Assembly: GCA_034004605.1 (NCBI GenBank)
Contig: JAVEWJ010000001.1
Location: forward strand, 248,001 to 312,000
Direction: 5' to 3'
Length of the DNA: 64,000 nucleotides
Source of the DNA: JAVEWJ01 sp034004605
GTDB lineage: Bacteria; Patescibacteriota; Gracilibacteria; UBA1369; LOWO2-01-FULL-3
Position 1 is the first letter of the stretch; each line of letters begins with the position of its first letter. Below, in pieces: positions 8,000 to 17,593 of this stretch. The position numbers and the translations under genes were made by a program. The notes under the pieces were generated by a model, which did not search any database, had not been told where the DNA came from, and was given only the letters and a program-made list of their open reading frames with translations.

Positions 8000-10936
8000 A
8001 TGAAAAAAATACTTCTTTTTGCACTTTCATTAACGCTTTTTTCGCTTTTGGGTAGTCAGGTGGTTTTTGCTGAGGATGATGTTGAGTGTAGCGGTAGAAT
8101 CAAAGGGGAAACCGTTGTTGATCCTTCAAAGGCGAATTTTAATGGAGGGGTTACCTCTTTTAACGATGCGGGAGATTTGAAACTTGTGGATTTGAGTGTG
8201 ATGCTTGGGGCAGGGGCGATGGGCTATGCGCCTTCGAGGGAGTCGGCTGCTTGTATCATTGCGGACGAAGATGAGCCTTTTATGTCTCTTGGGGCGGATG
8301 AATTTGGAGTGAAGGGTTTTGCTTGGAATACTAATGTGGGATTTGTTTCAATGTATTGCGATGGGGCGGCTGCTCCATATAGCAACTTGGGATATTCTTG
8401 CGGAAATTTTAAGTATGGTGTGAAGGTTGGAGCAGAGGCTGCTTCGGGAGCACCTGCAGGAGCCAGACCGCTTTTGGGTTATGCTTATAATGATGTGCTT
8501 GGTTATATAAATTTTTCGTGTTTTGGCGGAGTGGATGTGTATGGAAATGCGTGTGGCGGAATTGATTATGGAGTTTTTAGGGATTCTTCCGGAAATTTAA
8601 GCGGATATGGCTATACGAGCGCGGGAATTTATCTGGTTTTTGACGGTGTGAATATGGGCCTTCCCGATGAGCTTGTGGTAGAAGATAGTTGGTGTGACGG
8701 CAAACCTTATGTGTGTTTGGAGATTTTGCCCGATCCTTTGAGTTTGGATTATAATTTGACGGATGGTTATAAATTGGCTGATGGACAAGACTTTTATGAG
8801 GTACATGTTTATTTGAAAGATAAAAACGGAAACTATGATCCTGCGCTTTATGATGAAAAAACTTTTTTTCAGTCACTTAATTTTTCTTGGGTGGATCGGT
8901 TGAAACTAAATCAACTTGCGGGGCAAAGCGTGGGCGATTCTTTAAATGATAAATCCGAACCATATAGAGAGAGGGTGGGCGGTGTTGTTTATAAGCCCGT
9001 GAGTGGGCTTGATCAAGATGCTTTTACACATGATGGAACGGGGCACTTTGTTCTTAAAAATAAAATTTCTTCTTTTGCTCCTAGCAGTGATGGAAATGTG
9101 TCTAAAACGAGTAGCCTTACTCCTCCGATTTTGGTGAAAAACGAGAGGTTTTTGTATAACTATCCTAAAGTGTCCGGTGGCATTGAGGAAAATGTGCTTA
9201 AACTTATGAATTTAACTTTTAACTTGCTTGATGATAAAACGGGTCTTCCCATTCCGGGAGTGCCCGGAGTTGTGTATCCGAATGGTCAAGAAGGGCTTGC
9301 TTTAAAGTTTAAGCCTGTGTGGGATCTTACGACTTTATATGTGAATAATTTGCAGGATAAAATTGTGGGATATAGAGGGATTCCCGTGAGTTTTACTTTG
9401 AAGGCGACTTTGAGTGGAAAAGAATCGTTTGTGAATCCGAGTGTGGATTTTCTTTTGGATTATGATAAGAACATGACTGAATTGTCACCGCTTTGTTCAA
9501 GTAAGGTTCCTGCATTTGATTTTCATTTTTTGAAAGATGTTGAGGGTAAAGATTTGGAGTGTCTTGAGCTTTCCGATCCTAAAGATCCTTCGTCTCCTTG
9601 TAAAAAATATCAGGGAGATTTGCTTAAACAATCTTTGATTTCTTTAAAGGATCGTCAAATAATGCTTCCGGCAATTGCTACTGTGTTTGTAGAGGGAGAA
9701 GATGTGCCTTGTGATATGGTTCAAGGTCCGGGATTTATTTCGGTTGTGACTTATGAAACGGGAGATGGACAAACGGTTTCTTATTATGGAAATAAAATTC
9801 CAAAACTCGGAGGAGGTGTGATTTCGAATCCCGCCGCGTTGATTCGTGGAAATGTATATGCTCAAACCACTTTTACGCCGAGTGCGCAGACGGAATCGGG
9901 GCAGGTTTTAAGTACTGTGAATCTAGATATTGTACAGGATACAGTGAAAGAAAATTTGGCGAAGGCGTTTTTGAATAAGAAACTACCACAGGGAAGCGGA
10001 AATATTTGTCGGGTTTTAGCATTTGATAAAACAAAAATTCATGATTGTATTGAAGGCCAAGATTATGGAGTTTTTGAGGTTAATCAAGAGCAGGCTTTTT
10101 ATTTTAAAGACAGTGATGTTGTGTTTGACACCGATGTGCAGTGGGATGGACTTAAGGTGCTTATTGTGGACGGGGGAAATGTATATATTAATGGTAATTT
10201 GTATAATTCTGATTTGACTGATCAAAGGCTTTCTCTCGTGGTTTTGAGAGGATATGACAAAGCTTATGGAGAGGCCGGAAATATTTATATTGCTCCAAAT
10301 GTTCAAAATATTCAGGCGAATATTGCGGCTTCGGGGTCGGTTTTTTCTTATAATGGAGATAAAAATAAAATAAATGCAACAACCGGTGAGCCCATTTGGG
10401 CTGACGATCAAGAGAGAATTTCTTCTTTGGGTAGACAGATATTTATTCAAGGAAGTATATCTTCCAGAAACACGATTGGTGGAGCGGATTTGGATGCTCC
10501 CAGGTCAGGAAGTTTTGCAAAGGCGAAGAATTATTTACTTTTAGGTACAGGCGAAATTCTTCAAAATCCTTCGGGGGAAGATAGAATTCGTGCGCAACTT
10601 TATGATTTGAATTATTTAAGGCTTTTTAGAATGATAATTGAAACCACTCCGGAGGGTCTTCCTGTGGATCAAAAATGTGATAAGGGGCTTACGCCGGATG
10701 ATATTATGACTATAAGTTCCGGAGGACAAGTTCTGTTTAATGGTGAGGAGTGTAATGGAATAGATCCTTTGAATGCTTTTCCTCCAGGAGATTTGGTGGC
10801 ACCCGATGATCCATCTTTGTATGCGCAAGGAGTGCCGATTGGTGAAAAAAATTCACCGGTGTATATATTCTATATGGCTCCTTCGAAAGATTCTTTTGTG
10901 TTCTCGAAGCCGGGGGCTCTTAATATTGGGAGGTAA
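8000..10936 (+). CDS. Secreted protein with GYAW-type repeats
   Basis: A 978-residue protein with a clear signal peptide (residues 1-24, cleavage probably after VVFA). Near the N-terminus are three diverged repeats with the pattern G-[FY]-x-[WY]-x5-G-[FY] at about 106-118 (GFAWNTNVGFVSM), 160-172 (GYAYNDVLGYINF) and 202-214 (GYGYTSAGIYLVF), separated by pairs of cysteines. This repeat type is frequent in secreted CPR proteins of unknown role. The middle (about 220-640) is beta-rich. The last third (about 645-978) contains short alternating segments such as VLIVDGGNVYINGNLY that may form a beta-solenoid. No C-terminal membrane anchor or LPxTG is seen. It is likely surface-exposed or shed; no enzymatic motif was recognised. 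It probably forms its own transcription unit. Confidence 0.8.
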   Translation: MKKILLFALSLTLFSLLGSQVVFAEDDVECSGRIKGETVVDPSKANFNGGVTSFNDAGDLKLVDLSVMLGAGAMGYAPSRESAACIIADEDEPFMSLGADEFGVKGFAWNTNVGFVSMYCDGAAAPYSNLGYSCGNFKYGVKVGAEAASGAPAGARPLLGYAYNDVLGYINFSCFGGVDVYGNACGGIDYGVFRDSSGNLSGYGYTSAGIYLVFDGVNMGLPDELVVEDSWCDGKPYVCLEILPDPLSLDYNLTDGYKLADGQDFYEVHVYLKDKNGNYDPALYDEKTFFQSLNFSWVDRLKLNQLAGQSVGDSLNDKSEPYRERVGGVVYKPVSGLDQDAFTHDGTGHFVLKNKISSFAPSSDGNVSKTSSLTPPILVKNERFLYNYPKVSGGIEENVLKLMNLTFNLLDDKTGLPIPGVPGVVYPNGQEGLALKFKPVWDLTTLYVNNLQDKIVGYRGIPVSFTLKATLSGKESFVNPSVDFLLDYDKNMTELSPLCSSKVPAFDFHFLKDVEGKDLECLELSDPKDPSSPCKKYQGDLLKQSLISLKDRQIMLPAIATVFVEGEDVPCDMVQGPGFISVVTYETGDGQTVSYYGNKIPKLGGGVISNPAALIRGNVYAQTTFTPSAQTESGQVLSTVNLDIVQDTVKENLAKAFLNKKLPQGSGNICRVLAFDKTKIHDCIEGQDYGVFEVNQEQAFYFKDSDVVFDTDVQWDGLKVLIVDGGNVYINGNLYNSDLTDQRLSLVVLRGYDKAYGEAGNIYIAPNVQNIQANIAASGSVFSYNGDKNKINATTGEPIWADDQERISSLGRQIFIQGSISSRNTIGGADLDAPRSGSFAKAKNYLLLGTGEILQNPSGEDRIRAQLYDLNYLRLFRMIIETTPEGLPVDQKCDKGLTPDDIMTISSGGQVLFNGEECNGIDPLNAFPPGDLVAPDDPSLYAQGVPIGEKNSPVYIFYMAPSKDSFVFSKPGALNIGR

Positions 10937-10949
10937 TTATAAATAAAGT

Positions 10950-10976
10950 GGGGCGGTCTCCATTGGAGAGCGCCCC
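10950..10976. terminator. Hairpin between convergent genes
   Basis: GGGGCG / CGCCCC with a second stem TCTCC / GGAGA and an ATT loop lies between the convergent ends at 10936 and 11001. It is GC-rich but lacks a good T tract on either side. Confidence 0.5.
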
Positions 10977-11000
10977 TTACTGTTTCGAAAATTTTTATAA

Positions 11001-12371
11001 TTATACCGTGAGTTCTTTGTATGTTTTCAGGTGCTCGTACACAACTTCTTTTATGGCCTTCATTTGTTCTTCGTTTTTTGCTTCGAATCTGAGAGTTAAA
11101 TTTGGGCTTGTGTTTGAGGCTCTGATTAGTGCCCAGGCGATTTCATCAAATTCAATTCGCACTCCGTCGATCGTGATGCAATCGTATTGTTTTGTGAAAT
11201 GGTCTACGATTTTTTGAACGATTTCGAATTTTTTTTCGTCATCGCAGGGGATTTTTATTTCTTCGGTTGTTATTGTTTTTTCTATATCTTCAAACATTTC
11301 TGAAAAGGGACGCATGTGGCGAGCGAGAATTTCCAGAATTTTTATTGCAGCCAAATATGCGTCATCAAAGCCGTAATAGTTTTCCGCGAAAAACATATGT
11401 CCCGACACTTCACCTGCAAACGGTGCATCAATTTCTTTCATTTTTTCCACAATGAGGCTGTGTCCCGTTTTATACATAATGGGATTTACTCCTGCTTTTT
11501 CCATAGCATTTATTATCGCTTTTGAGACTTTGGTATCGAAAACGACTTTCGGATTTCTTATCCGGGTAGTCAAATCTCTTGCCAAAATATATAGAAGAAA
11601 GTCCGCAGAATAGTGGTTTCCTTTCTCGTCCACGATTCCCACACGGTCGCCATCGCCGTCAAAACCGATTCCAAGATCTGATTTTGTTTCGAGAACTTTA
11701 TCGATAAGTTGTACCATGTTTGCCCGTTTTTCAGGGTCTGCCGGGTGATTTGGAAATGTGCCGTCCGGTTCTAAAAATAGATACTGCGTTTCGAGTTTTA
11801 GTTTGTCAAAAAGCATTTTTGCCGAAGGTCCGCATGCTCCGTTTCCCGTGTCTACCACGATTTTTAATGGGCGTCCTATATTTACCTTTGAAATTAGATC
11901 GTTTGTATAGGCTTCATTTATATCTTTTTCTTCAAGAGTTCCTTTGTTTTCGGAATTTGTGAAATCGTTTTTTTCTATGAGTTCGTATACTTCTTGAAGT
12001 TCCTCTCCGTGAACTGTGTCGGCGTCTTTTTTGCAAATTTTAAAACCATTGTATTCTTTCGGATTGTGGCTTGCGGTAATCATTATTCCACCATCGAGTT
12101 TTAGACTGCAAATAGACCAATATAGCATTGGGGATGTGGAAAGTCCGATATCTACGATATCAAGTCCTGTTTCGAGGACGCCTTTTATGATGTGTTCTTT
12201 AATTCTTGGGCTTGAAATCCTTGAATCTGCGCCTATTGAGATTTTTTTTGCGCCGAATTTTTTTATGAGATGAGTCGCACTTGCTTTACCTATGAGGTAT
12301 GCGTCTTCGTTTGTGATATCTGTCTCGGCAATGCCGCGAATGTCGTAGGTGCGGAAAATTGATTTGTTCAT
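11001..12371 (-). CDS. Phosphomannomutase/phosphoglucomutase
   Basis: A 456-residue alpha-D-phosphohexomutase that interconverts hexose 1- and 6-phosphates, feeding glycan and cell-envelope synthesis. All four landmarks are present: the phosphoserine loop ITASHNPKEYNG (catalytic Ser101), the Mg-binding DGDGDR (near 238-243), the sugar-specificity loop GEVSGHMFF and the C-terminal phosphate loop RASNTSPNLTLRFEA. The N-terminus FRTYDIRGIAETDIT is typical of the PMM/PGM (AlgC-like) group rather than GlmM. It ends 3 bases after nadE in the same direction, so the two are probably co-transcribed with nadE first. Whether mannose or glucose phosphate is preferred cannot be read from the sequence. Confidence 0.93.
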   Translation of the reverse strand: MNKSIFRTYDIRGIAETDITNEDAYLIGKASATHLIKKFGAKKISIGADSRISSPRIKEHIIKGVLETGLDIVDIGLSTSPMLYWSICSLKLDGGIMITASHNPKEYNGFKICKKDADTVHGEELQEVYELIEKNDFTNSENKGTLEEKDINEAYTNDLISKVNIGRPLKIVVDTGNGACGPSAKMLFDKLKLETQYLFLEPDGTFPNHPADPEKRANMVQLIDKVLETKSDLGIGFDGDGDRVGIVDEKGNHYSADFLLYILARDLTTRIRNPKVVFDTKVSKAIINAMEKAGVNPIMYKTGHSLIVEKMKEIDAPFAGEVSGHMFFAENYYGFDDAYLAAIKILEILARHMRPFSEMFEDIEKTITTEEIKIPCDDEKKFEIVQKIVDHFTKQYDCITIDGVRIEFDEIAWALIRASNTSPNLTLRFEAKNEEQMKAIKEVVYEHLKTYKELTV

Positions 12372-12373
12372 TG

Positions 12374-13132
12374 TTAGTGGGCTAAAATTACGGGTATTTT
12401 TTCTATTTTATGAGAATTTTCTTTTTTAAGTCGAAGTGTTTTGTGAACGGTGTTCGGGTTTATGCCTTTGCTTAAGAGTTCTTCTTTTGAGATTCCTTCA
12501 TCTGTTTGTCGAAGGATTGAATCGATTTCTTTTAGAGTGCCTCCGAGTTCGTTTTCATCGGATTGTCCTTTGTATAGCTCGCCTGAAGGGATTTTTGTGA
12601 GAAGTTCGTCGGGAAGTTCCAAGTGTTGCGCGAGTTTTTGTACTTCTTCTTTGTATAAATCGCCGATTATAAAAATATCCGATGCCAAGTCGCCGTGCTT
12701 TGCGCCGTATCCGAGGCTTAAATCGGTTTTATTTGCTGTTCCGATCACAATACCGTTTCTTGTGTTTGCAAAATTGTAAAGTATGTTTGTGCGGAGACGG
12801 GATTTTGTGTTTATGAGGGCCAGTTCTGAGGGTTTCCAGGGTAGGGGCATAAATTCGATGATGAAAGAGTTTATTGGAACAAGGTAGGTTTCTACGTTGA
12901 AAAACGAGCAAAGGGCTTTTGCGTGAGAGATGTTTTCTTCGTTTGAAATGCCTTTTTCGGGCATAATTATCGCGGTCACATTTTCGTTTCCCAGTGCATC
13001 GACTAGAAGTTTTAAACAAAGCGTGGAATCTATTCCTCCTGAAACGCCAATTACGGCTCTCTTTTCAGGTATTTCTTTGAAAAATTTTTGAATGCCGGCT
13101 TGAATTTGGGTGTAGGTATTGTGCATGCTCAT
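12374..13132 (-). CDS. nadE: NAD+ synthetase (ammonia-dependent type)
   Basis: A 252-residue member of the N-type ATP pyrophosphatase family, converting deamido-NAD to NAD. The ATP-binding P-loop is SGGIDS at 31-36 (VIGVSGGIDSTLCL). Downstream blocks GTANKTDLSLGYGAKHGDLA and IPSGELYKGQSDENELGG are characteristic of NadE. There is no N-terminal nitrilase/glutaminase domain, so ammonia is the expected nitrogen donor. The first ATG (13132) is followed by a second in-frame ATG two codons later; neither has a strong ribosome-binding site. It lies 28 bases downstream of smpB and 3 bases upstream of the phosphohexomutase gene, consistent with one minus-strand operon from the VKOR gene onward. Confidence 0.94.
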   Translation of the reverse strand: MSMHNTYTQIQAGIQKFFKEIPEKRAVIGVSGGIDSTLCLKLLVDALGNENVTAIIMPEKGISNEENISHAKALCSFFNVETYLVPINSFIIEFMPLPWKPSELALINTKSRLRTNILYNFANTRNGIVIGTANKTDLSLGYGAKHGDLASDIFIIGDLYKEEVQKLAQHLELPDELLTKIPSGELYKGQSDENELGGTLKEIDSILRQTDEGISKEELLSKGINPNTVHKTLRLKKENSHKIEKIPVILAH

Positions 13133-13160
13133 GAGGTGAGGGGTTACCGAAGTAATCTTT

Positions 13161-13607
13161 TTAAAAGTTTTTTATCATTTTTTCAATTTCTCGTTTTTGA
13201 TCTTTTTTCTTTAAGTCTTCCCGTTTATCGTAAAACTTTTTGCCTTTCATTACGCCTATTTTTATTTTGATTTTGCCTTTTTTTGCGTAAAGCTCCAGCG
13301 GAATTGCTGTAAGTCCGCTTTTTTGAAGGTTTAGTTCAAGTTTTTCAATTTCTTTTTTGTGGAGAAGAATTTTTCTTTTTCTTTTCGATTCGTATTTTTG
13401 ATTTGATGATTGTTTGTATTTCGAAATGTCCATATCTCTTATGTAGGCTTCCGAGTTTGAAATTTCCAAATAGGCTCCTTTGAGGTTTGCTTGGCCGTTT
13501 TTGATGGATTTTACTTCGTCGCCGGTAAGAGAGATTCCGGCTTCAAATTCTTCCTCAACGAAAAAATCGTGAAGCGCTTTTCTGTTTTTTGCGAAACTAT
13601 TTTCCAC
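13161..13607 (-). CDS. smpB: SsrA-binding protein SmpB
   Basis: A 148-residue SmpB, the small RNA-binding partner of tmRNA in trans-translation. It shows the typical N-terminus (ENSFAKNRKALHDFFVEEEFEAG), LTGDEVKSIKNGQANLKGAYL (about 27-47) and the IPLELYAKKGKIKIKIGVMKGKKFYDKRE block, followed by the basic C-terminal tail DLKKKDQKREIEKMIKNF that enters the ribosomal mRNA channel. Length is normal. The start overlaps the end of the upstream VKOR gene by 11 bases, indicating translational coupling. The tmRNA gene itself is not in this window. Confidence 0.97.
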   Translation of the reverse strand: MENSFAKNRKALHDFFVEEEFEAGISLTGDEVKSIKNGQANLKGAYLEISNSEAYIRDMDISKYKQSSNQKYESKRKRKILLHKKEIEKLELNLQKSGLTAIPLELYAKKGKIKIKIGVMKGKKFYDKREDLKKKDQKREIEKMIKNF

Positions 13608-14025
13608 TTTTTTTCGGGCTTAAAATATATGTCGTACACATGGCAAGAACAATCATAAACGAGACCCAGCACCAAGCGCAAATTGAGCCGATTTTGAAAA
13701 ATTCGAGGTATCGTAAATACAATGAAAACAGAAGACCTGCGAGAAGAGTCAGTTTTACCAAAATTTCGAGGATTTTTTCTTTTGAGAAAAATCTTTGAAA
13801 AAGGAGGGTTTCCAAAAATGCATAGAAGAAAAAGCCGTATACAGCCATCGGAATTCCAAAAATAAAACTGTAAGGCGAAGATAGAATATGTCCGCAGCCA
13901 TCATTTGTGCATGGAATGTTTTGATCCGGATTTACCTGGAAATACCAAAGGTAAGCGGAGAGCGCTATTCCCAGAAATGTTAAAACGAATAATATTAAAT
14001 TGTAATTGTCGATTTTTTTTGTCAT
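13597..14025 (-). CDS. Vitamin K epoxide reductase (VKOR) family protein
   Basis: A 142-residue integral membrane protein with four predicted helices (about 8-30, 52-75, 88-105 and 118-137). It carries the VKOR signature: a cysteine pair at 39 and 44 (PCTNDGCGHILSSPYS, with the conserved serine and FGIPM following) and the active-site CxxC at 116-119 (ICAWC). In bacteria VKOR homologues reoxidise a DsbA-like partner using quinone, supporting disulfide formation in secreted proteins. No thioredoxin domain is fused and no DsbA homologue was recognised in the window. The secreted proteins here, with several paired cysteines, are possible clients. It appears to be first in an operon with smpB and nadE. 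Confidence 0.88.
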   Translation of the reverse strand: MTKKIDNYNLILFVLTFLGIALSAYLWYFQVNPDQNIPCTNDGCGHILSSPYSFIFGIPMAVYGFFFYAFLETLLFQRFFSKEKILEILVKLTLLAGLLFSLYLRYLEFFKIGSICAWCWVSFMIVLAMCTTYILSPKKSGK

Positions 14026-14090
14026 TTGGCTTTTTATATTTTCGTATAGTGATAATATTATATAGTTCTTATTTTGTGAACCTTCTTTGT

Positions 14091-15215
14091 ATGCGTATTT
14101 TATCGAAATGTGTTCGTGTGGGTTATAAATATGCTTTAAAGCCTGTGCTTTTTAGTTTTGATCCTGAGAAAATTCATGATTTGTTTTTACATATCGGAAA
14201 TTTTTTGGGAAAACATAGTGTCCTTAAAAAAATAAACAGGATCGCTTTTTATTATGAAAATCCGATTTTGCGTCAGAAAATTTGCGGAATTGAATTTAAA
14301 AATCCCGTTGGGCTTTCTGAGGGGTTTGATAAAGATGGAATGCTTGTGAACATTTTGGATGATGTGGGGTTTGGTTTTATGCAAGTCGGTTCTGTGACGC
14401 TTTGTCCTTATGAAGGAAATACGAAGCCTCGTCTTAAACGTCTTAAAAATTCCAAGTCCATTTGGGTGAATTTCGGGCTTAAAAATATCGGAGTTGAAAA
14501 AATTCTTAGGAGAATTTCGAAGAGGAAAAATAAGGCATTTCCCATAAGTATTTCTGTGGCGAAGACGAATTGCTGGCAAACCGCTGAAAAAAGCTGTGGA
14601 ATTAAGGATTATTTGGGGTCTTTAAAACATATTTTGGAAACTCAGGAGGCTGATTTTTTGACTTTAAATATTTCTTGTCCGAATGCTTTTGGCGGAGAAC
14701 CTTTTACGGACAAAGAGTCTTTGACTGAACTTCTGAGTGAGGTTTTTAAGGATTTTGTCGGTTTGAATATTCCTGTTTTTATTAAAATGCCACTTAGTTT
14801 GGAATGGAAAAATTTCAAAGAACTTCTTGATGTTATTTTAAATTTTCCTATTTCGGGTGTGATTGTGGGAAATTTGATGAAGGATAGGGCGGGAGTTCAC
14901 CCGAAAGATTCTTTGAAACATTTGCATGGAGGAATTTCCGGAAAACCGATGAATGATAAGGCTAATGAATATATTGCAAAGACTTATCTTTACTGTGGTG
15001 ATCGTTTAAAAATTATCGGAGTTGGTGGAGTATTCTCTGCTGAAGATGCCTATAAAATGATAAAAAACGGAGCAAGTCTTGTTCAACTTATCACGGGTAT
15101 GCTTTTTGAAGGGCCTCAACTTATCGGAGAAATAAATGAAGGCTTGGTTAAGTTGCTTAGGAAAGATGGGTTTAATGCTCTCTCGGAAGCAATTGGTAAA
15201 AATGTGAAAAAATAA
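14091..15215 (+). CDS. pyrD: Dihydroorotate dehydrogenase (quinone), class 2
   Basis: A 374-residue membrane-associated flavoprotein oxidising dihydroorotate to orotate in pyrimidine synthesis. An N-terminal helical part (about 1-60) resembles the membrane/quinone-binding extension of class 2 enzymes. The FMN barrel includes FKNPVGLSEGFDKDG, GFMQVGSVTLCPYEGNTKPR, LTLNISCPNAFG and the C-terminal phosphate site IIGVGGVFSAEDAYKMI. The ATG at 14091 was chosen because the protein starting there has normal class 2 length and in-frame sequence further upstream is not conserved-looking. Its quinone dependence fits the VKOR gene next door and the AarF-like gene at 20373. It ends in a good terminator. 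Confidence 0.93.
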   Translation: MRILSKCVRVGYKYALKPVLFSFDPEKIHDLFLHIGNFLGKHSVLKKINRIAFYYENPILRQKICGIEFKNPVGLSEGFDKDGMLVNILDDVGFGFMQVGSVTLCPYEGNTKPRLKRLKNSKSIWVNFGLKNIGVEKILRRISKRKNKAFPISISVAKTNCWQTAEKSCGIKDYLGSLKHILETQEADFLTLNISCPNAFGGEPFTDKESLTELLSEVFKDFVGLNIPVFIKMPLSLEWKNFKELLDVILNFPISGVIVGNLMKDRAGVHPKDSLKHLHGGISGKPMNDKANEYIAKTYLYCGDRLKIIGVGGVFSAEDAYKMIKNGASLVQLITGMLFEGPQLIGEINEGLVKLLRKDGFNALSEAIGKNVKK

Positions 15216-15245
15216 AAAGCGCCCTTTTTTTAAAGAACGCTTTTT
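15214..15245. terminator. Bidirectional terminator, pyrD / SLH gene
   Basis: AAAAAGCG (15214-15221) / CGCTTTTT (15238-15245) with an inner CTTT/AAAG. It overlaps the pyrD stop region and lies about 10 bases beyond the stop of the convergent SLH gene, with T tracts on both sides. Confidence 0.8.
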
Positions 15246-15254
15246 AATTTTGTT

Positions 15255-16397
15255 TTATTGAAGGCTTAAAAGCTCATCGAGTCCTTCATAGTCTATTGTG
15301 ATTGTGACATCGTCGAAGTCGCCGAATTGATGGATCGTTTGTTCGAGTTGTGCTTCAATTCGAGGATTATCACAAACTCCTCCCATATTTAATTCACCGC
15401 TTAAATTCACTTCAATTGAATTATTGAAATCGTCGTATAGAACTTGTGTGACTATAAGATCTGAACTGTGGAGTGAGTTGTAATATATTTCATTTGTTGG
15501 AGAGGTGTATTCGCTGGTTTTGATGTTTAACAGATAGTTTAGAGCTGTTTCAATGTCGTCAATGTAATCGCCTGCGAGTTTTGCGTCCATGTAGAGTTCA
15601 ATGGGAACGACTGAATCACTGCATCCTATTTCCATTCCGTTTTTTCCTGCATCATCGGTTTTAATCATAAAGATTTGCATTGTCTTTTTGTATGTATTCA
15701 TCGTTACTGCGTTTGAAAAATCGACACCTTGACTAATCGAATCGAAGTTTACTTGAATTTCTCCACGTTCTTTTAGGTATTCATTTAGGGAACCTTCCTT
15801 GTCTTTTATAATTCGAACAATCAAATCCGACATTTCGCCTCTTGAAATATTGTCGGAAAAACCGTGGATTGTGAAAGGGATGAAATTTTTTTCAGAGGCT
15901 TTTTCTACGGCATCTTTGTACCAGGGATCGCCTTCTGTGAAGTCGATTTGGAAGCTTTTTAGTGTCATTTTGAGGCCTTCAACAAAAGGGACGAGTTGGT
16001 TTGGTCTGTATAGTGTGCCGTTTTCGTAGCCTTTTACCCAGCCTTTTTCTTTGGCGAAGCAAACATATTTTGTGAACCATTCGTTTGCGGGAATATCGTT
16101 GAAACAGCTTTTTGTAGCGAAAGGATCGAGGTCGCTTTGGGGGAGATTGTTGTAGGTCAAGTATCCGTTTACTAGTATTTTTATCATTTCCGCACGGTTT
16201 ATTGTGTTGTCGGGTTTGAAAGTGCCGTCCGAGTAGCCGTTTATTAGTCCGTTTATTTTTAAATAATTTATTCCTTCACTGTATGTGTGATTTGTTGTGT
16301 CAGAAAATCCTGATAACGGTGTGATTGCAAGAGTGCTTTGTGCTAGTAGAAAAAGAGAGAGGGTTGTGATGGCGATTTTTGTGAGAATTTTTTTCAT
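15255..16397 (-). CDS. SLH-domain surface protein
   Basis: A 380-residue secreted protein with a signal peptide (about 1-24, ending in STLA). It carries three S-layer homology modules: FSDTTNHTYSEGINYLKING with NGYSDGTFKPDNTINRAEM (about 31-75), FNDIPANEWFTKYVCFAKEKG with GYENGTLYRPNQL (about 98-150), and a weaker third copy around 158-195 (DPWYKDAVEKASEKN, ISRGEM). SLH modules usually anchor proteins to cell-wall polysaccharide. The remaining 180 residues have no recognised domain. Its start is 12 bases beyond the stop of the membrane-protein gene at 16409, so the two are probably co-transcribed. Two other SLH proteins (40122 and 46839) share the N-terminal build but carry different C-terminal parts. 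Confidence 0.88.
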   Translation of the reverse strand: MKKILTKIAITTLSLFLLAQSTLAITPLSGFSDTTNHTYSEGINYLKINGLINGYSDGTFKPDNTINRAEMIKILVNGYLTYNNLPQSDLDPFATKSCFNDIPANEWFTKYVCFAKEKGWVKGYENGTLYRPNQLVPFVEGLKMTLKSFQIDFTEGDPWYKDAVEKASEKNFIPFTIHGFSDNISRGEMSDLIVRIIKDKEGSLNEYLKERGEIQVNFDSISQGVDFSNAVTMNTYKKTMQIFMIKTDDAGKNGMEIGCSDSVVPIELYMDAKLAGDYIDDIETALNYLLNIKTSEYTSPTNEIYYNSLHSSDLIVTQVLYDDFNNSIEVNLSGELNMGGVCDNPRIEAQLEQTIHQFGDFDDVTITIDYEGLDELLSLQ

Positions 16398-16408
16398 GTG
16401 ATTTTGTG

Positions 16409-17593
16409 TTAATTATTTGTTTGTATTGTTTCTAAATAATATTTTAAGTCTTGGATTTTTTCTTGATTTGTTTCTGTTTGGATTTTTTTGTTTATAAAAT
16501 ATTTTGAAATATTAACGACGCTTAATGGTCCTGCCCCTGTGAGTATTAGTATAATTGCAAGGCTGAAAGCTATGATTCTCAAGTCTTTTGCTTTTGAAAC
16601 CAAAAAATATATTGTAAGTGCCATTGCCCAAATTGTGAAAAACACAAGATATGCTCTGTTTACAGTAAGTCCGTATTGGCTTATTCGAATTTGTAGAGAT
16701 AAAATAATTAGAATGAAATTTGGTGTGAGTAGGAAGAAAAAGTATTTTTCGAAAAATTGATTTAATTTTGTTTTGATATCTAAATTTCTGTTTTCAACAT
16801 ATGTAGCAATTCCTAAAATTGAGATTATCAAGACTAAAAGTGCAACTTGGTTTTGTGGCCATACTCCCGTGATTAATATTTTCAGTCCGTAAGCGTATAG
16901 AATTGCTGTGTATATGAGGATTCCCGGGAGAAATATATATGTGAAAGTTTTTTGGACGCTTTCTTTTAATTTTTCTTTTAGAATGTAGTTTGTTTTTTTT
17001 GGGCTTAAATGACAGATAATAAAAGTTCCAATTACGAAGCCGCACCAGTAGAAGAGATGTATTATGATGTTTTGTGGCAGATTGATTTCAAAGAGATATG
17101 AAATTAGAAAAATCATGCCCATTATTATGGCGAATATTCCGGCTGAAATTGTTATTCCTAAGCTAATGTCGCTTAATTGGCGATTGATGTTTTTTCCGAA
17201 GATGTTGTCTTTGTCGGTTTTTTTTATGGCAGGCGCTATGAATATGCTTAGAAAGCTTAAAATAAGAAGATGAAAGTAGAGAGTGGTGCCTGGGATTGTT
17301 GAAAAGATGTATTCGTTTTTAAATATGAAAATTTTGAGAAGGATAAGGCCTGCAATCAATATTAATTGAATTGTTGTTTCATGTTTTTTTGAATTGCGGT
17401 CTTTGAAAAAGATTGTGATTGCGAATGAAAAGAAAAGCCCGAGAATCAGGAGGGGAATAATTGTTTCTTGTTTTGAGTTATTGTTGACGAGGAGTGAGGC
17501 GCTTATGCTCGTTGAAATTGCAAAGAAGATTGTGAACGGAAAAGTTTTTAGTGTGTAGAGTATGTCTGATTTCTTTTTAAAGGGATTTATCAT
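16409..17593 (-). CDS. Polytopic membrane protein, DUF4153-like
   Basis: A 394-residue protein with roughly ten to eleven hydrophobic helices. Two segments recall DUF4153: the stretch around LYAYGLKILITGVWPQNQVA (about 228-247) and ISQYGLTVNRAYLVFFTIWA (about 303-322), the latter matching the xYGLTxNR pattern. The function of that family is not established. It precedes the SLH gene 15255-16397 in the same direction with a 12-base gap. There is no signal peptide separate from the first helix. It could also belong to another polytopic family, since only short motifs support the name. Confidence 0.65.
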   Translation of the reverse strand: MINPFKKKSDILYTLKTFPFTIFFAISTSISASLLVNNNSKQETIIPLLILGLFFSFAITIFFKDRNSKKHETTIQLILIAGLILLKIFIFKNEYIFSTIPGTTLYFHLLILSFLSIFIAPAIKKTDKDNIFGKNINRQLSDISLGITISAGIFAIIMGMIFLISYLFEINLPQNIIIHLFYWCGFVIGTFIICHLSPKKTNYILKEKLKESVQKTFTYIFLPGILIYTAILYAYGLKILITGVWPQNQVALLVLIISILGIATYVENRNLDIKTKLNQFFEKYFFFLLTPNFILIILSLQIRISQYGLTVNRAYLVFFTIWAMALTIYFLVSKAKDLRIIAFSLAIILILTGAGPLSVVNISKYFINKKIQTETNQEKIQDLKYYLETIQTNN